A stretch of 64,000 nt of DNA from Alistipes sp. (GTDB lineage Bacteria; Bacteroidota; Bacteroidia; Bacteroidales; Rikenellaceae). Below, piece by piece: positions 1 to 8,562 of the stretch. Below the pieces are notes generated by a model that saw nothing but the letters and a program-made list of their open reading frames with translations, was not told the DNA's origin and ran no database searches. Position 1 is the stretch's first letter. Each line of letters opens with the position of its first letter. Both the position numbers and the translations under genes were made by a program. The stretch covers positions 62,001 through 126,000 of the forward strand of contig JAGCMF010000002.1 of assembly GCA_017646625.1 (NCBI GenBank). The letters run 5' to 3'.

Positions 1-1
1 T

Positions 2-1885
2 GAGGTGTGGTTGTCGGTTATCGCAACAACGCTTGTTGTCGTTGCCGTGTTTATGCCATTGACCATGCTTCCAGGTATGTCGGGTATCATGTTCCGTGAG
101 CTCGGTTGGATTGTGACTATCGTGGTTAGTGTATCTACTACTGCGGCCATCACCCTCACACCTATGATGTCGGCATATATGCTTAAGCTCGATGGTGGTG
201 CTCACACATATAAGGGCATCGGTATCATCTATAAGCCTATCGACTTGTTCCTTCAGTGGCTCGATGGCATCTACGAACGTATGTTGCGCTTTGTGGTACG
301 CTGGAAGAAGACAACGGTGTTGGTGCTCATGGCAATCTTCTGTTTGTCGTTGATGCTTGTTACCAAGGTGCCTACGGAGTTCTTCCCACCATCAGATAAT
401 GCACGTATTACAATGATGATTAAGATGCCACAGAACGTACATGTAGACTACACTACGAATGTGGCACGACAGATTGACTCTATCATCGCTACCAAGTATC
501 CATATATCAATATGGTATCTACATCTGCTGGTGAGAGTTCATCTGACAACGCCTTTGCTGCTATGCAGACCACAGGCTCGCATATCATCAACTACAACAT
601 ACGTATGCCACGTCGTTCAGAGCTCGAACGTCCATCTATCTATGAAATCGCCGATGGTCTACGTGTCGAGTTGGCTGCCATCCCCGAGATTCGTGAGTTC
701 TCGGTAACACCTGGTGGCCAGAGTGGTGGTATGGGTGGTGCAAGTACCGTTGATGTCAAGGTCTTCGGCCACGACATGCAGGATGCGATGAACACAGCCA
801 AGGATCTTCAGAATAAGCTTGCAGGCCTCTCTACTATGCGTGACGTGCAGCTCTCTCGTGAGGACCTGCAGCCAGAGTATAATGTGATCTTCGACCGTGA
901 GAAGCTCTCATATTTCGGCATGAACTCGGCCACTGCTGCGCAGTTCATCCGTAACCGCATCTACGGTTTCGAGTGCTCGAAGTATCGTGAGGATGGTGAC
1001 GAGTATAACATCGTTGTTCGCTACGATGAGCCTTTCCGCCAGAGCATCGAGGAGGTTGAGAATATTATCCTCTACACCGCTATGGGTCGTCCTATACGCC
1101 TTAAGGAGGTTGCCGAGGTGCGCGAGGAGTTCTCATCACCACAGATTGAACGTGAGAATCGTCAGCGTATCGTCACTGTTAAGGGTATGGTTGGTGCTAA
1201 TGTTGCGCTTGGTGATGCTGTTACCGAGGTTAATGGTCTTCTCGCGGACTATGAGGTACCTTCGGGTATCACTCTCGATCTTGGTGGTTCTATCGAGGAT
1301 CAGGGTGAGGCATTTAGTGATATCGGTCTCTTGCTTATCCTTATCATTGTACTCGTATACATCGTTATGGCTACGCAGTTCGAGTCGCTTATCTACCCAT
1401 TCATCATCATGTTTACACTCCCCTTCGCTATGTCGGGTGTATTCATTGCGTTGTGGCTCACTAACACGCCACTCTCTATCATCGCGCTTATTGGTGCCAT
1501 CATGCTTGTAGGTATCGTTACGAAGAACGGTATCGTTATGGTGGACTACATGAACCTGCTTGTAGAACGTGGCATGCCTGTGCGTGATGCCGTTATCGAG
1601 GGTGGTAAGAGCCGTCTTCGTCCTGTGCTCATGACATCACTCACCACAGTCCTTGGTATGATGCCTATGTCGCTTGGTATCGGTGAGGGCTCGGAGATAT
1701 GGCAGCCTATGGGTATCTCGGTTGTGGGTGGTCTGTTCATGTCAACACTCCTCACTCTGTTCATTGTGCCATCGCTTTATGCTATGCTCGAGGGACGTAA
1801 GGAACGTAAGGCAGAACGTGAGGCGCGTCTTTTGGCACAGGAGGAGGCCTTCATCCGCGAGCAGCAGGCAAAGTTAAATAAGTAG
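2..1885 (+). CDS. RND-family efflux permease (AcrB/MexB type), C-terminal part
   Basis: The gene enters the window already open; codons run in frame from base 2, so only about the last 627 residues are seen and the start is missing. The product is the inner-membrane, proton-driven pump of a tripartite drug efflux system. Visible are hydrophobic helices at the beginning (VVAVFMPLTMLPG), a long periplasmic pore/docking region, and a second helix block from about residue 440 (LLLILIIVLVYIVMATQFES, GIVTKNGIVMVDYMN), both typical of HAE1 pumps. The C-terminus is charged and cytoplasmic. The membrane fusion protein that usually precedes such pumps would lie upstream, outside the window. A PII-like gene follows after 59 bases. 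Substrate cannot be told from this part. Confidence 0.93.
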   Translation, partial: EVWLSVIATTLVVVAVFMPLTMLPGMSGIMFRELGWIVTIVVSVSTTAAITLTPMMSAYMLKLDGGAHTYKGIGIIYKPIDLFLQWLDGIYERMLRFVVRWKKTTVLVLMAIFCLSLMLVTKVPTEFFPPSDNARITMMIKMPQNVHVDYTTNVARQIDSIIATKYPYINMVSTSAGESSSDNAFAAMQTTGSHIINYNIRMPRRSELERPSIYEIADGLRVELAAIPEIREFSVTPGGQSGGMGGASTVDVKVFGHDMQDAMNTAKDLQNKLAGLSTMRDVQLSREDLQPEYNVIFDREKLSYFGMNSATAAQFIRNRIYGFECSKYREDGDEYNIVVRYDEPFRQSIEEVENIILYTAMGRPIRLKEVAEVREEFSSPQIERENRQRIVTVKGMVGANVALGDAVTEVNGLLADYEVPSGITLDLGGSIEDQGEAFSDIGLLLILIIVLVYIVMATQFESLIYPFIIMFTLPFAMSGVFIALWLTNTPLSIIALIGAIMLVGIVTKNGIVMVDYMNLLVERGMPVRDAVIEGGKSRLRPVLMTSLTTVLGMMPMSLGIGEGSEIWQPMGISVVGGLFMSTLLTLFIVPSLYAMLEGRKERKAEREARLLAQEEAFIREQQAKLNK

Positions 1886-1944
1886 TATCAACGTCGTTGT
1901 CGGCGGTCATACGCTGCCGACAACGACACAACTAAATATAGCAT

Positions 1945-2238
1945 ATGAAAGCATTCTTTTTATCATATAACCAGGCACTTACAGACCGTGTGAATAAGAT
2001 GCTCGATGACCATGGTGTTCGTGGCTTCACACGCTGGGCTCTCACCGAGGGTCGTGGCTCTGTAGATGGCGAACCTCACTATGGCACTCATGCGTGGCCC
2101 TCAATGAACACCTCTATCCTTGCTATTGTCGAGGATGAGAAGATACCTGTGTTGCTCGAGGCGATGCGCGAGATTGACTCGACAACGAAGATGCAGGGCT
2201 CGAGAGCCTTTGTGTGGGATATTACCGCAGCAATGTAG
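1945..2238 (+). CDS. PII-like small protein next to the RND pump
   Basis: A 97-residue cytoplasmic protein with the small alpha/beta look of PII/CutA-like trimers: MKAFFLSYNQ strand, helix TDRVNKMLDDHG, a central T-loop-like stretch rich in Gly (ALTEGRGSVDGEPHYGTH), then a second strand-helix pair ending FVWDITAA. No signal peptide or membrane segment. It follows the efflux permease by 59 bases and is probably co-transcribed with it. PII-like proteins usually bind nucleotides or small anions and gate a partner transporter, so a role in sensing for the pump is reasonable, but that is inference from position. Its transcript ends in the structured repeat just downstream. Confidence 0.75.
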   Translation: MKAFFLSYNQALTDRVNKMLDDHGVRGFTRWALTEGRGSVDGEPHYGTHAWPSMNTSILAIVEDEKIPVLLEAMREIDSTTKMQGSRAFVWDITAAM

Positions 2239-2250
2239 TCTTGTGATGAT

Positions 2251-2425
2251 GAGAGTGAATAAAAAGTGTATTTTCTCGTTACGCTTGCCCTCAAAATCCT
2301 CATTTACGGTTAAGTAAACTGCGGTTTTTCGGGCTTCGCAAGCCTAAAACTACATCTTTTTATTCACTCTCCCAACAATATGAAGGGCTGACTAATTTAC
2401 TTTTTAGTCAGCCCCCCTTTTTTTT
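2251..2425 (+). repeat. Structured intergenic repeat, copy 1, ending in a terminator
   Basis: A unit of about 163 bases shared with 8364-8526. Outer arms 2251-2266 and 2356-2371 are a perfect 16-bp inverted repeat (GAGAGTGAATAAAAAG). Inside are a TTTAC/GTAAA stem and a hairpin around GGGCTTCGCAAGCC flanked by TTTT and AAAA. After the right arm comes CCCAACAATATGAA and then a terminator hairpin. The unit lies between the end of the PII-like gene (+) and the end of the L,D-transpeptidase gene (-). Base changes between the two copies preserve pairing in two helices, which argues for a functional RNA or DNA fold. No ORF is evident within it. Confidence 0.8.
2385..2425 (+). terminator. Rho-independent terminator after the PII-like gene
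   Basis: Perfect 11-bp stem GGGCTGACTAA (2385-2395) with TTAGTCAGCCC (2404-2414), 8-base loop, then a T run at 2418-2425. It is the last part of repeat copy 1. Confidence 0.88.
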
Positions 2426-2433
2426 GAAGGTAT

Positions 2434-3552
2434 CTACTTAATCCTTATGCGCTGACCGATAGATATGCGGTCGATGTTGATGTCGGGGTTGAGCTCGGCG
2501 ATACGTCGTGAGGTTGTGCCATGACGCTGTGCTATACGACTGATTAGGTCGCCATCCTGAATGGTATACCACACCTCGTCGTCACCCTCCGCTACGGGTG
2601 TAGGCGTTGGGGTCGTCTCCACAGCGTCTGAACTCTCCTCTGCACGTGCTGTGCCACGAATACGTATACGCTGACCTATAGATATGCGGTCTACGTTTAG
2701 CTCGGGGTTGAGGCGCTTAATCTCGCTGATGGTGGTGCCATACTGATATGCTATGCGGCTAATGAGGTCACCATCTTTGATTGTGTACCACTCTACCTCC
2801 TCGTCAACCTGTGGCTCTGGTATCACCGCCACGGCATGTTCACTCTCCGCAGCAGGTGTCACCACCTCTGCCACCACCTCTGTCGCCACCTCTACACTTT
2901 GCTCCATAGGGGCGCCTATTCTGCGTGGCTCACCACTTGTTTGTGCCAGCTGTGGCACCTCCTCGACAATGCCATCGGCATTGCGGTCTGCAACTGAACT
3001 CTCGATACGCACGGCCATGCCTATGTGTACGAGGGGCTTGAGGCTGTCGAGGTTGCTGTTCTCGAGGCGTATGCAACCCTCTGTGGCACGTGTGCCTATA
3101 GATGCGGGGTCGTGGGTGCCATGTATGCCAATGCCCTTGTGTGGTGGGGTCTTGAGGCGTAGAAACCAGTTGCCGTAGCAACCCTCTATTATGCCCTTGC
3201 CGTCACCAAAGTCGTGACACCACGCCGAAGAATTCTGTATCTGCTCTATGCTGAACAATCCCTCGGGTGTCTTCATGTCGCCACGACGCTGTTTGTTGCC
3301 CAGCGCCTTACCCACGGCAATAGGGAAGCGACATACAACAAGACTATCGCTATCGTAAAGCGTGAGTGTCATCGTCTCCTTCGAGATTATTATGTGGTTT
3401 GCCTTTGTGGCATCCCCCATAGGCTCCACCTCCAGACTCTCCACAACCTCTATAATCTGCTGTGGCTCCTCGATAGTGGGTTTCGTCGTTTGGTTGCCGC
3501 ATGCCACTATCGTGAGCATTAGGGCGGGGAGTATCAATATTATCCTCTTCAT
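2434..3552 (-). CDS. L,D-transpeptidase (YkuD) lipoprotein with two LysM domains
   Basis: Start chosen at 3552 because the next residues (MKRIILILPALMLTIVAC) form a lipoprotein signal; a longer reading from 3591 adds a charged stretch ahead of it. About 372 residues: lipobox Cys, short linker, YkuD catalytic domain with IGIHGTHDP and the Cys motif TEGCIRL, a Glu/Val-rich linker, then two LysM repeats each opening WYTI.DGDLISRIA and closing RISIGQRIRI. The enzyme should form or edit 3-3 cross-links, or attach proteins to peptidoglycan, in the periplasm, with LysM holding it to the wall. The branching enzyme gene lies just upstream on the same strand (16-base gap) and the two are probably one transcript. 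Confidence 0.92.
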   Translation of the reverse strand: MKRIILILPALMLTIVACGNQTTKPTIEEPQQIIEVVESLEVEPMGDATKANHIIISKETMTLTLYDSDSLVVCRFPIAVGKALGNKQRRGDMKTPEGLFSIEQIQNSSAWCHDFGDGKGIIEGCYGNWFLRLKTPPHKGIGIHGTHDPASIGTRATEGCIRLENSNLDSLKPLVHIGMAVRIESSVADRNADGIVEEVPQLAQTSGEPRRIGAPMEQSVEVATEVVAEVVTPAAESEHAVAVIPEPQVDEEVEWYTIKDGDLISRIAYQYGTTISEIKRLNPELNVDRISIGQRIRIRGTARAEESSDAVETTPTPTPVAEGDDEVWYTIQDGDLISRIAQRHGTTSRRIAELNPDINIDRISIGQRIRIK

Positions 3553-3568
3553 ATATGCCTCCTTAAGT

Positions 3569-5602
3569 CTACTCCTCCCACTTAAGCACAAGACCCGTGC
3601 GTGAGGTGTTATATATATTTATTGTATAGTACTCTGTGCCATCCTCTGCCTTGTGCGTTGTTGTGAAGTGCTCACTGCTGATGTCGGCACGGTCGTGACC
3701 ACCGAAGCGCTTCTCGTCGGATGAGAAGAGCACGGTATACTTACCTGGCCATGGCACGTTGAGCTGATAGTCGGGTATAGATGCTGTAGGGTGCCAGTTG
3801 AGCACAAAGAGCAGACCACGGTGTGAGTATACCATCGTCTTGTTGTTCTCATCCATCATGTGGTTGTAAGGATATCCATCAGCCAGCACGCCATACTCCT
3901 TCACCGTCTTGATCATCGCCTTGTCGAACTCGGCGAGTAGTGAGTATCGTAGAAATCCATTCTCGGCGAGTGACCACTGACGACGTGCATGCTTATACGA
4001 CCATCCGTTGCCCTCACGTGGGAAGTCTATCCACTCGGGGTGACCAAACTCATTACCCATGAAGTTGAGGTACGCCTCGCCACCTGTGGTTATAGTCATC
4101 AGGCGTATGAGCTTATGCAGTGCCATGCCTCGGTCTACCATAAGGTTCTCGGATGCTCTATCCATTGCGAAGTACATCTCCTTATCCATTAGGCGGAAGG
4201 CGAGGGTCTTATCGCCCACGAGTGCCTGGTCGTGTGACTCTGCATATGCCACCGTGCGTACCGAGGGCAGACGGTTTGTCATCACCGACCATATCTCCCA
4301 TATGTTCCAATCCTCATCCTTCTGCTCTTTGAGTAGCTTTATCCAGTAGTCAGGTATTGCCATGCCCAGACGGTAGTCGAAGCCCATGCCTCCCTCCTCG
4401 GGCTTTACGCATGAGCCAGGCATGCCGCTTACATCCTCGGCGATGGTTATAGCGTCGTCACGTAGGTCGTGGATGAGTTTGTTGGCCAAAGTTAGGTATA
4501 CTATGGCATCACGGTTTACTCCCTCATCGAAGAATCGTTCGCGGCAGTCGAACTCCACATATCCGTGGTGGTGGTATAGCATAGATGTCACACCGTCGAA
4601 GCGGTAGCCGTCGAAGTGGAACTCTTCGAGCCAGTACTTTACGTTCGATAGTAGGAAGTGCTCCACCTCGCGCTTGCCATAGTCGAATATCATTGAGTCC
4701 CAGTACTGCTGATATCCAGCACCTCCCTCCTTCGAGTAGTGGTGCTTCGAGCCATCAAGCTCGTTTATGCCCTCGTCGAAGTTCTTTACGTAGTGTGCAT
4801 GTACAAGGTCCATGATTACGGCTATGCCGAGCTCATGTGCACGGTCTACCAGCGAACGTAGCTCGTCGGGTGTGCCGAAGCGTGATGAGGGGGCAAAGAA
4901 GCTCGATACGTGGTAGCCAAATGATCCGTAGTAGGGGTGCTCGGCGATGGCCATCAGCTGCACGGCATTGTATCCTGCGGCCTTGATGCGTGGTAGTATG
5001 TTGTCGCGGAACTCTACATATGTGCCTACGCCCTCACGTTCCTCGGCCATGCCCACATGTGCCTCATATATGAGCAGCTCACCTACCTTTGGAGCTCGGA
5101 AGTCGTCATTCTTCCAGTCGTAGGGGCGTTCTACGACAAACTGTGCTGTATAGTTCTTCGTTGTCTCATCCTGCACCACGCGCTTTGCGTAGGCGGGTAT
5201 GCGGTCGCGCCAGCCGTTATCTCCATGTATGTGTAGCTTGTATAGTGAGCCATCTGTTAGGCGTGCCTCATACATTGCGTCGGGCAGAAATATGCTCCAT
5301 ATACCCTCTCTGTTGCGGTCGAGACGCAGCTCTGTGCGCTGCCAATTGTTGAAGTCGCCAAAGATGTATACATCCTTTGCCTCGGGGAGCCACTCGCGGA
5401 ACCACCAGCCCTTCATAGTCTCGTCGCGCTGCCAGCCGTAGTAGCGGTAGCCGTTGGCGTAGTCCACGATGCTACCTGCAGCCTTCTCTATCTGCTCCAG
5501 GCGGTTAGTATACATATCATGTCGGCGCTGTATCTCATCCTCTACGGGCAGCAGCCACTCATCTGCCGCTACCATTGCGAGTTTAGAATTCTGCTCTTTC
5601 AT
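3569..5602 (-). CDS. glgB: 1,4-alpha-glucan branching enzyme (GH13, eukaryotic-like type)
   Basis: About 677 residues from the ATG at 5602. A reading from 5626 would run into the promoter element at 5624-5631, so the shorter start is preferred. An N-terminal CBM48-like module (WLPEAKDVYIFGDFNNW) is followed by a GH13 barrel: DLVHAHYVKN, nucleophile Asp in DGYRFDGVTSM, acid Glu in IAEDVSGMPG and the third carboxylate in ESHDQALVGDK, ending with a beta-sandwich. It makes alpha-1,6 branches in glycogen-like storage polymer in the cytoplasm. No secretion signal is present, unlike the amylase at 11-13.7 kb. It is transcribed first, with the L,D-transpeptidase behind it. Confidence 0.95.
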   Translation of the reverse strand: MKEQNSKLAMVAADEWLLPVEDEIQRRHDMYTNRLEQIEKAAGSIVDYANGYRYYGWQRDETMKGWWFREWLPEAKDVYIFGDFNNWQRTELRLDRNREGIWSIFLPDAMYEARLTDGSLYKLHIHGDNGWRDRIPAYAKRVVQDETTKNYTAQFVVERPYDWKNDDFRAPKVGELLIYEAHVGMAEEREGVGTYVEFRDNILPRIKAAGYNAVQLMAIAEHPYYGSFGYHVSSFFAPSSRFGTPDELRSLVDRAHELGIAVIMDLVHAHYVKNFDEGINELDGSKHHYSKEGGAGYQQYWDSMIFDYGKREVEHFLLSNVKYWLEEFHFDGYRFDGVTSMLYHHHGYVEFDCRERFFDEGVNRDAIVYLTLANKLIHDLRDDAITIAEDVSGMPGSCVKPEEGGMGFDYRLGMAIPDYWIKLLKEQKDEDWNIWEIWSVMTNRLPSVRTVAYAESHDQALVGDKTLAFRLMDKEMYFAMDRASENLMVDRGMALHKLIRLMTITTGGEAYLNFMGNEFGHPEWIDFPREGNGWSYKHARRQWSLAENGFLRYSLLAEFDKAMIKTVKEYGVLADGYPYNHMMDENNKTMVYSHRGLLFVLNWHPTASIPDYQLNVPWPGKYTVLFSSDEKRFGGHDRADISSEHFTTTHKAEDGTEYYTINIYNTSRTGLVLKWEE

Positions 5603-5623
5603 ACTTTTTTTGTTTAATTTTAG

Positions 5624-5631
5624 CAAAGATA
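5624..5631 (-). promoter_or_regulatory. Bacteroidetes -7 promoter element for the branching enzyme
   Basis: The reverse strand reads TATCTTTG, matching TAnnTTTG, 22 bases before the chosen start of the branching enzyme. It faces away from the element at 5645-5652. Confidence 0.7.
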
Positions 5632-5644
5632 TAAAAAATCTTCG

Positions 5645-5652
5645 TATCTTTG
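5645..5652 (+). promoter_or_regulatory. Bacteroidetes -7 promoter element for the peptide transporter
   Basis: TATCTTTG followed by C, 65 bases before the transporter start; the leader between them is AT-rich. Confidence 0.7.
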
Positions 5653-5717
5653 CCCAATATATTGTGTTAGTTGAATAACAAATAACAATTTATTATATTA
5701 ACTAAAACTTTTATTTT

Positions 5718-7604
5718 ATGTTTAAAGGACATCCAAAAGGTCTGTATGCCTTAGCCCTCGCTAACACAGGTGAGCGTTTTGGTTATTACACAATGTTGGC
5801 CGTATTTGCCCTCTTCCTTCGTGAGAACTTTGGTCTCGAGGCTGGTGTAGCAGGTGCTATCTACTCAACCTTCCTCGGCTTGGTTTACTTCATGCCATTG
5901 GTAGGTGGTATCATGGCCGATAAGTTTGGTTTCGGCCGTATGGTTACTACCGGTATCATGGTCATGTTCGGTGGTTACCTTCTTCTCTCTGCGCCTCTTG
6001 GTGGCGAGACATTCGCTATGATTGCGATGATGGCTGCGTTGATACTCATCAGTGTTGGTACTGGTTTGTTCAAGGGTAACCTTCAGGTTATGGTTGGTAA
6101 CCTCTATGACGATCCTAAATATGCTGATAAGCGTGACTCGGGCTTCTCACTCTTCTACATGGCCATCAACGTAGGTTCTTTGTTTGCTCCTACAACAGCC
6201 GTTGGTATCAAGAACTGGGCAGAGCAGAGCCTTGGCTACAGCTCTAACGACGCATACCACTTCTCATTCATGGTGGCTTGTGCAGCTCTTGTACTCTCTA
6301 TCCTCATCTACTACGTCTTCCGTTCTTCATTCCGTCACGTTGAGGGTGGTAAGAGAAAGGGTGAGGCAGCACAGGTTGTTGACAACCTTACTCCAGCGGA
6401 GACAAAGCAGCGCATCGTGGCTCTATGCCTCGTATTTGCCGTTGTAATCTTCTTCTGGATGGCCTTCCACCAGAATGGTCTTACACTCACTTACTTCGCT
6501 GATGAGTTCACTTCAACAACAGCATTTGGCTTCGACACTATGTTGTTCGACGTATGGAACCTCGCACTCCTCATCGTTGCTGTATACGCTACATTCTCAA
6601 TCTTCCAGAGTGAAGGCGCAAAGGGTAAGCTCTTCTCGGGTGTTCTTGCATCTGCAGTTCTTGCGTTCCTCGTATACCGCGCTATGGGTATTGAGCCATC
6701 AACAGAGATCTCTGTTGCTGCACCTATCTTCCAGCAGTTTAACCCATTCTATGTTGTAGCATTGACTCCAGTATCAATGGCTATCTTCGGCTCATTGGCA
6801 CGTAAGGGTAAGGAGCCATCAGCACCACGTAAGATCGCTTACGGTATGTTGGTTGCTGCCATCGGTTTCGCTATCATGGCCTTCGGTTCAGATGGTCTTA
6901 ACACACCTAACGAGCAGGCTCGCGCTATCGCAGTTGATAAGGCAGAGTTGTTCGCCGAGAACTGCTACACTGTAGCTGCTGATGTTGAGGCTCTTAAGGC
7001 TGCTGATGGTAAGGAGAATGCTGATGTTAAGGCTGCCCAGGACTTCATGGGTAAGCTCACAGAGAAGACTCGACCAATATTCAACGACGTATACAATGCT
7101 TCATGCGTAATCCTTGCTGCCCAGGCACCTGTTGTTGAGGAGCAGGCACCTGTAGTTGAGGAGACTGTTGAGGTTGACGAGACAGCGGCACCTGCAGATG
7201 TAGAGGTTGTTGCAGAGGCTGTTGTTGCTCCTGTTGAGGAGAATACAGCTGTTGCAGAGGCAGAGGCTACACTCCTCGCCATCAAGGCTGATACAAAGGA
7301 GCAGACTCGTACTTCACCATACTGGTTGATCTTCACATACTTGATTCTTACCTTCGCAGAGCTCTTGCTCTCACCAATGGGTATCTCATTCGTATCGAAG
7401 GTTGCTCCTCCAAAGCTCAAGGGTCTTATGATGGGTGGTTGGTTCGTGGCTACTGCTATCGGTAACCTTCTCGTTGCTGTTGGTGGTTTCCTCTGGGCAG
7501 GTATTCCATTGTGGTCTGTATGGGCAGTGTTCATCGTACTCTGCTTGCTCTCGGCTCTCTTCATGTTTGTCATGATGAAGCGTTTGGAGAGTGTGGCAAA
7601 GTAG
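5718..7604 (+). CDS. POT/PTR-family proton-dependent peptide transporter with a large loop insert
   Basis: A 628-residue polytopic inner-membrane protein. The POT signature is at residues 14-24 (ALANTGERFGYY), but the first Glu of the usual ExxERF motif is Asn16. Further POT marks are the FKGNLQVMVGNLY segment (118-130), FSLFYMAINVGS (143-154) and SPYWLIFTYLILTFAELLLSP (533-553). It should import di- and tripeptides with protons. Residues ~391-532 form an insert between two helices, with two Cys (416, 463) and a Val/Glu/Pro/Ala-rich tail (APVVEE repeats); ordinary bacterial POTs are about 500 residues. Codon choice (GGT, GCT, CTC rich, few ATA) suggests strong expression. Monocistronic, with its own promoter and terminator. 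Confidence 0.93.
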   Translation: MFKGHPKGLYALALANTGERFGYYTMLAVFALFLRENFGLEAGVAGAIYSTFLGLVYFMPLVGGIMADKFGFGRMVTTGIMVMFGGYLLLSAPLGGETFAMIAMMAALILISVGTGLFKGNLQVMVGNLYDDPKYADKRDSGFSLFYMAINVGSLFAPTTAVGIKNWAEQSLGYSSNDAYHFSFMVACAALVLSILIYYVFRSSFRHVEGGKRKGEAAQVVDNLTPAETKQRIVALCLVFAVVIFFWMAFHQNGLTLTYFADEFTSTTAFGFDTMLFDVWNLALLIVAVYATFSIFQSEGAKGKLFSGVLASAVLAFLVYRAMGIEPSTEISVAAPIFQQFNPFYVVALTPVSMAIFGSLARKGKEPSAPRKIAYGMLVAAIGFAIMAFGSDGLNTPNEQARAIAVDKAELFAENCYTVAADVEALKAADGKENADVKAAQDFMGKLTEKTRPIFNDVYNASCVILAAQAPVVEEQAPVVEETVEVDETAAPADVEVVAEAVVAPVEENTAVAEAEATLLAIKADTKEQTRTSPYWLIFTYLILTFAELLLSPMGISFVSKVAPPKLKGLMMGGWFVATAIGNLLVAVGGFLWAGIPLWSVWAVFIVLCLLSALFMFVMMKRLESVAK

Positions 7605-7626
7605 TTATACAACACACCTTTATATA

Positions 7627-7660
7627 TATGGGTTGCCTCTTTAGGCAACCCATATTTTTT
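7627..7660 (+). terminator. Terminator after the peptide transporter
   Basis: Stem TATGGGTTGCC (7627-7637) with GGCAACCCATA (7644-7654), 6-base loop, followed by T6 at 7655-7660. Confidence 0.9.
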
Positions 7661-7721
7661 GTGCGAGTATGGCTCTGTTGTTGCATAGCGTGGTGTATAT
7701 GTCTAACTAATACCGTATTTT

Positions 7722-8336
7722 ATGACTATGACAACACTTGCCGCCGTTGCTCTTACACTTGTTGAGCTTCCCTATGCCTACGACGCTTTAGAGCCTTACA
7801 TCTCTGCCGAGACTCTACACTTCCACCACGACAAGCACTATGCTGGCTATGTTGCCAAGCTCGGTGAGCTTATCGAGGGCACTCGCTATGCTACAATGTC
7901 GTTGGAGGATATAGTATTGAATAGCGAGGGTGCCATCTTTAATAATGCTGCCCAGGCATGGAATCATGTATTCTACTTCGAGCAGTTATCGCCCCACGCG
8001 AAGCATAAACCCTCGGGTGAGTTGCGTAGGGCCATAGATGAGGAGTTTGGGAGTCTTGAGGAGCTTAAACGCCGCATGACAGCCACCGCCCTTTCACTCT
8101 TCGGCTCCGGCTGGGTGTGGCTTGCAACAGATAGGGATGGCACACTCTTTATCCTTGCCACGCAGAATGCTGGCACACCGTTGACTGATGGCCTGATACC
8201 CATTATGACTATCGACGTTTGGGAACATGCCTACTACCTCGACTATCGCAATATACGCAAGGAGGCGGTAGAGGATATATGGAATATCGTTGATTGGAGG
8301 GTGTTGGAGGATAGGTATGCTGCCGCCGTAGGGTAG
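7722..8336 (+). CDS. sodB: Iron/manganese superoxide dismutase
   Basis: A 204-residue enzyme. The metal ligands are recognisable: His in LHFHHDKHYAGY, His in NHVFYFEQL, Asp and His in DVWEHAYYLDY; GSGWVWLAT is the usual core segment. It removes superoxide in the cytoplasm. The annotated N-terminus carries about a dozen extra hydrophobic residues (MTMTTLAAVALTLVE) before the conserved LPYAYDALEPYIS; no closer ATG precedes the conserved part, so this may simply be a short extension rather than an export signal. Fe versus Mn preference is not certain from sequence alone; Bacteroidales enzymes are often cambialistic. Stands alone between the transporter terminator and repeat copy 2. Confidence 0.93.
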   Translation: MTMTTLAAVALTLVELPYAYDALEPYISAETLHFHHDKHYAGYVAKLGELIEGTRYATMSLEDIVLNSEGAIFNNAAQAWNHVFYFEQLSPHAKHKPSGELRRAIDEEFGSLEELKRRMTATALSLFGSGWVWLATDRDGTLFILATQNAGTPLTDGLIPIMTIDVWEHAYYLDYRNIRKEAVEDIWNIVDWRVLEDRYAAAVG

Positions 8337-8363
8337 TCTATCTCTTTATGTAGCATATAAATT

Positions 8364-8526
8364 GAGGCTGAATAAAAAGTGTATTTTGTCGTTATACTCG
8401 CCCTCAAAATCCTCATTTACGCATAGTAAACTGCGGTTTTTCGGGCTTCGCAAGCCTAAAACTACATCTTTTTATTCAACCTCCCAACAATATGAAGGGA
8501 TGACTAATTTACTTTTTAGTCATCCC
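8364..8526 (+). repeat. Structured intergenic repeat, copy 2, ending in a terminator-like stem
   Basis: Same layout as 2251-2425. Outer arms 8364-8379 and 8468-8483 pair with one mismatch (C8368/A8479). Relative to copy 1, an A-T pair has become G8367-C8480, and in the terminal stem (8497-8507 with 8516-8526) a C-G pair has become A8500-T8523, so pairing is kept. The inner hairpin GGGCTTCGCAAGCC and the CCCAACAATATGAA spacer are unchanged. The T run after the terminal stem is weaker here. Lies between the convergent SOD (+) and carboxylase (-) genes. Confidence 0.8.
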
Positions 8527-8562
8527 TCTATTTGTGCGTCGTGTGATGACGCTATCGGAGTG

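Noticed and set aside
6965..7648. 227-residue minus-strand reading across the transporter
   Set aside because: Antisense shadow of the low-complexity insert; no start context or family likeness.
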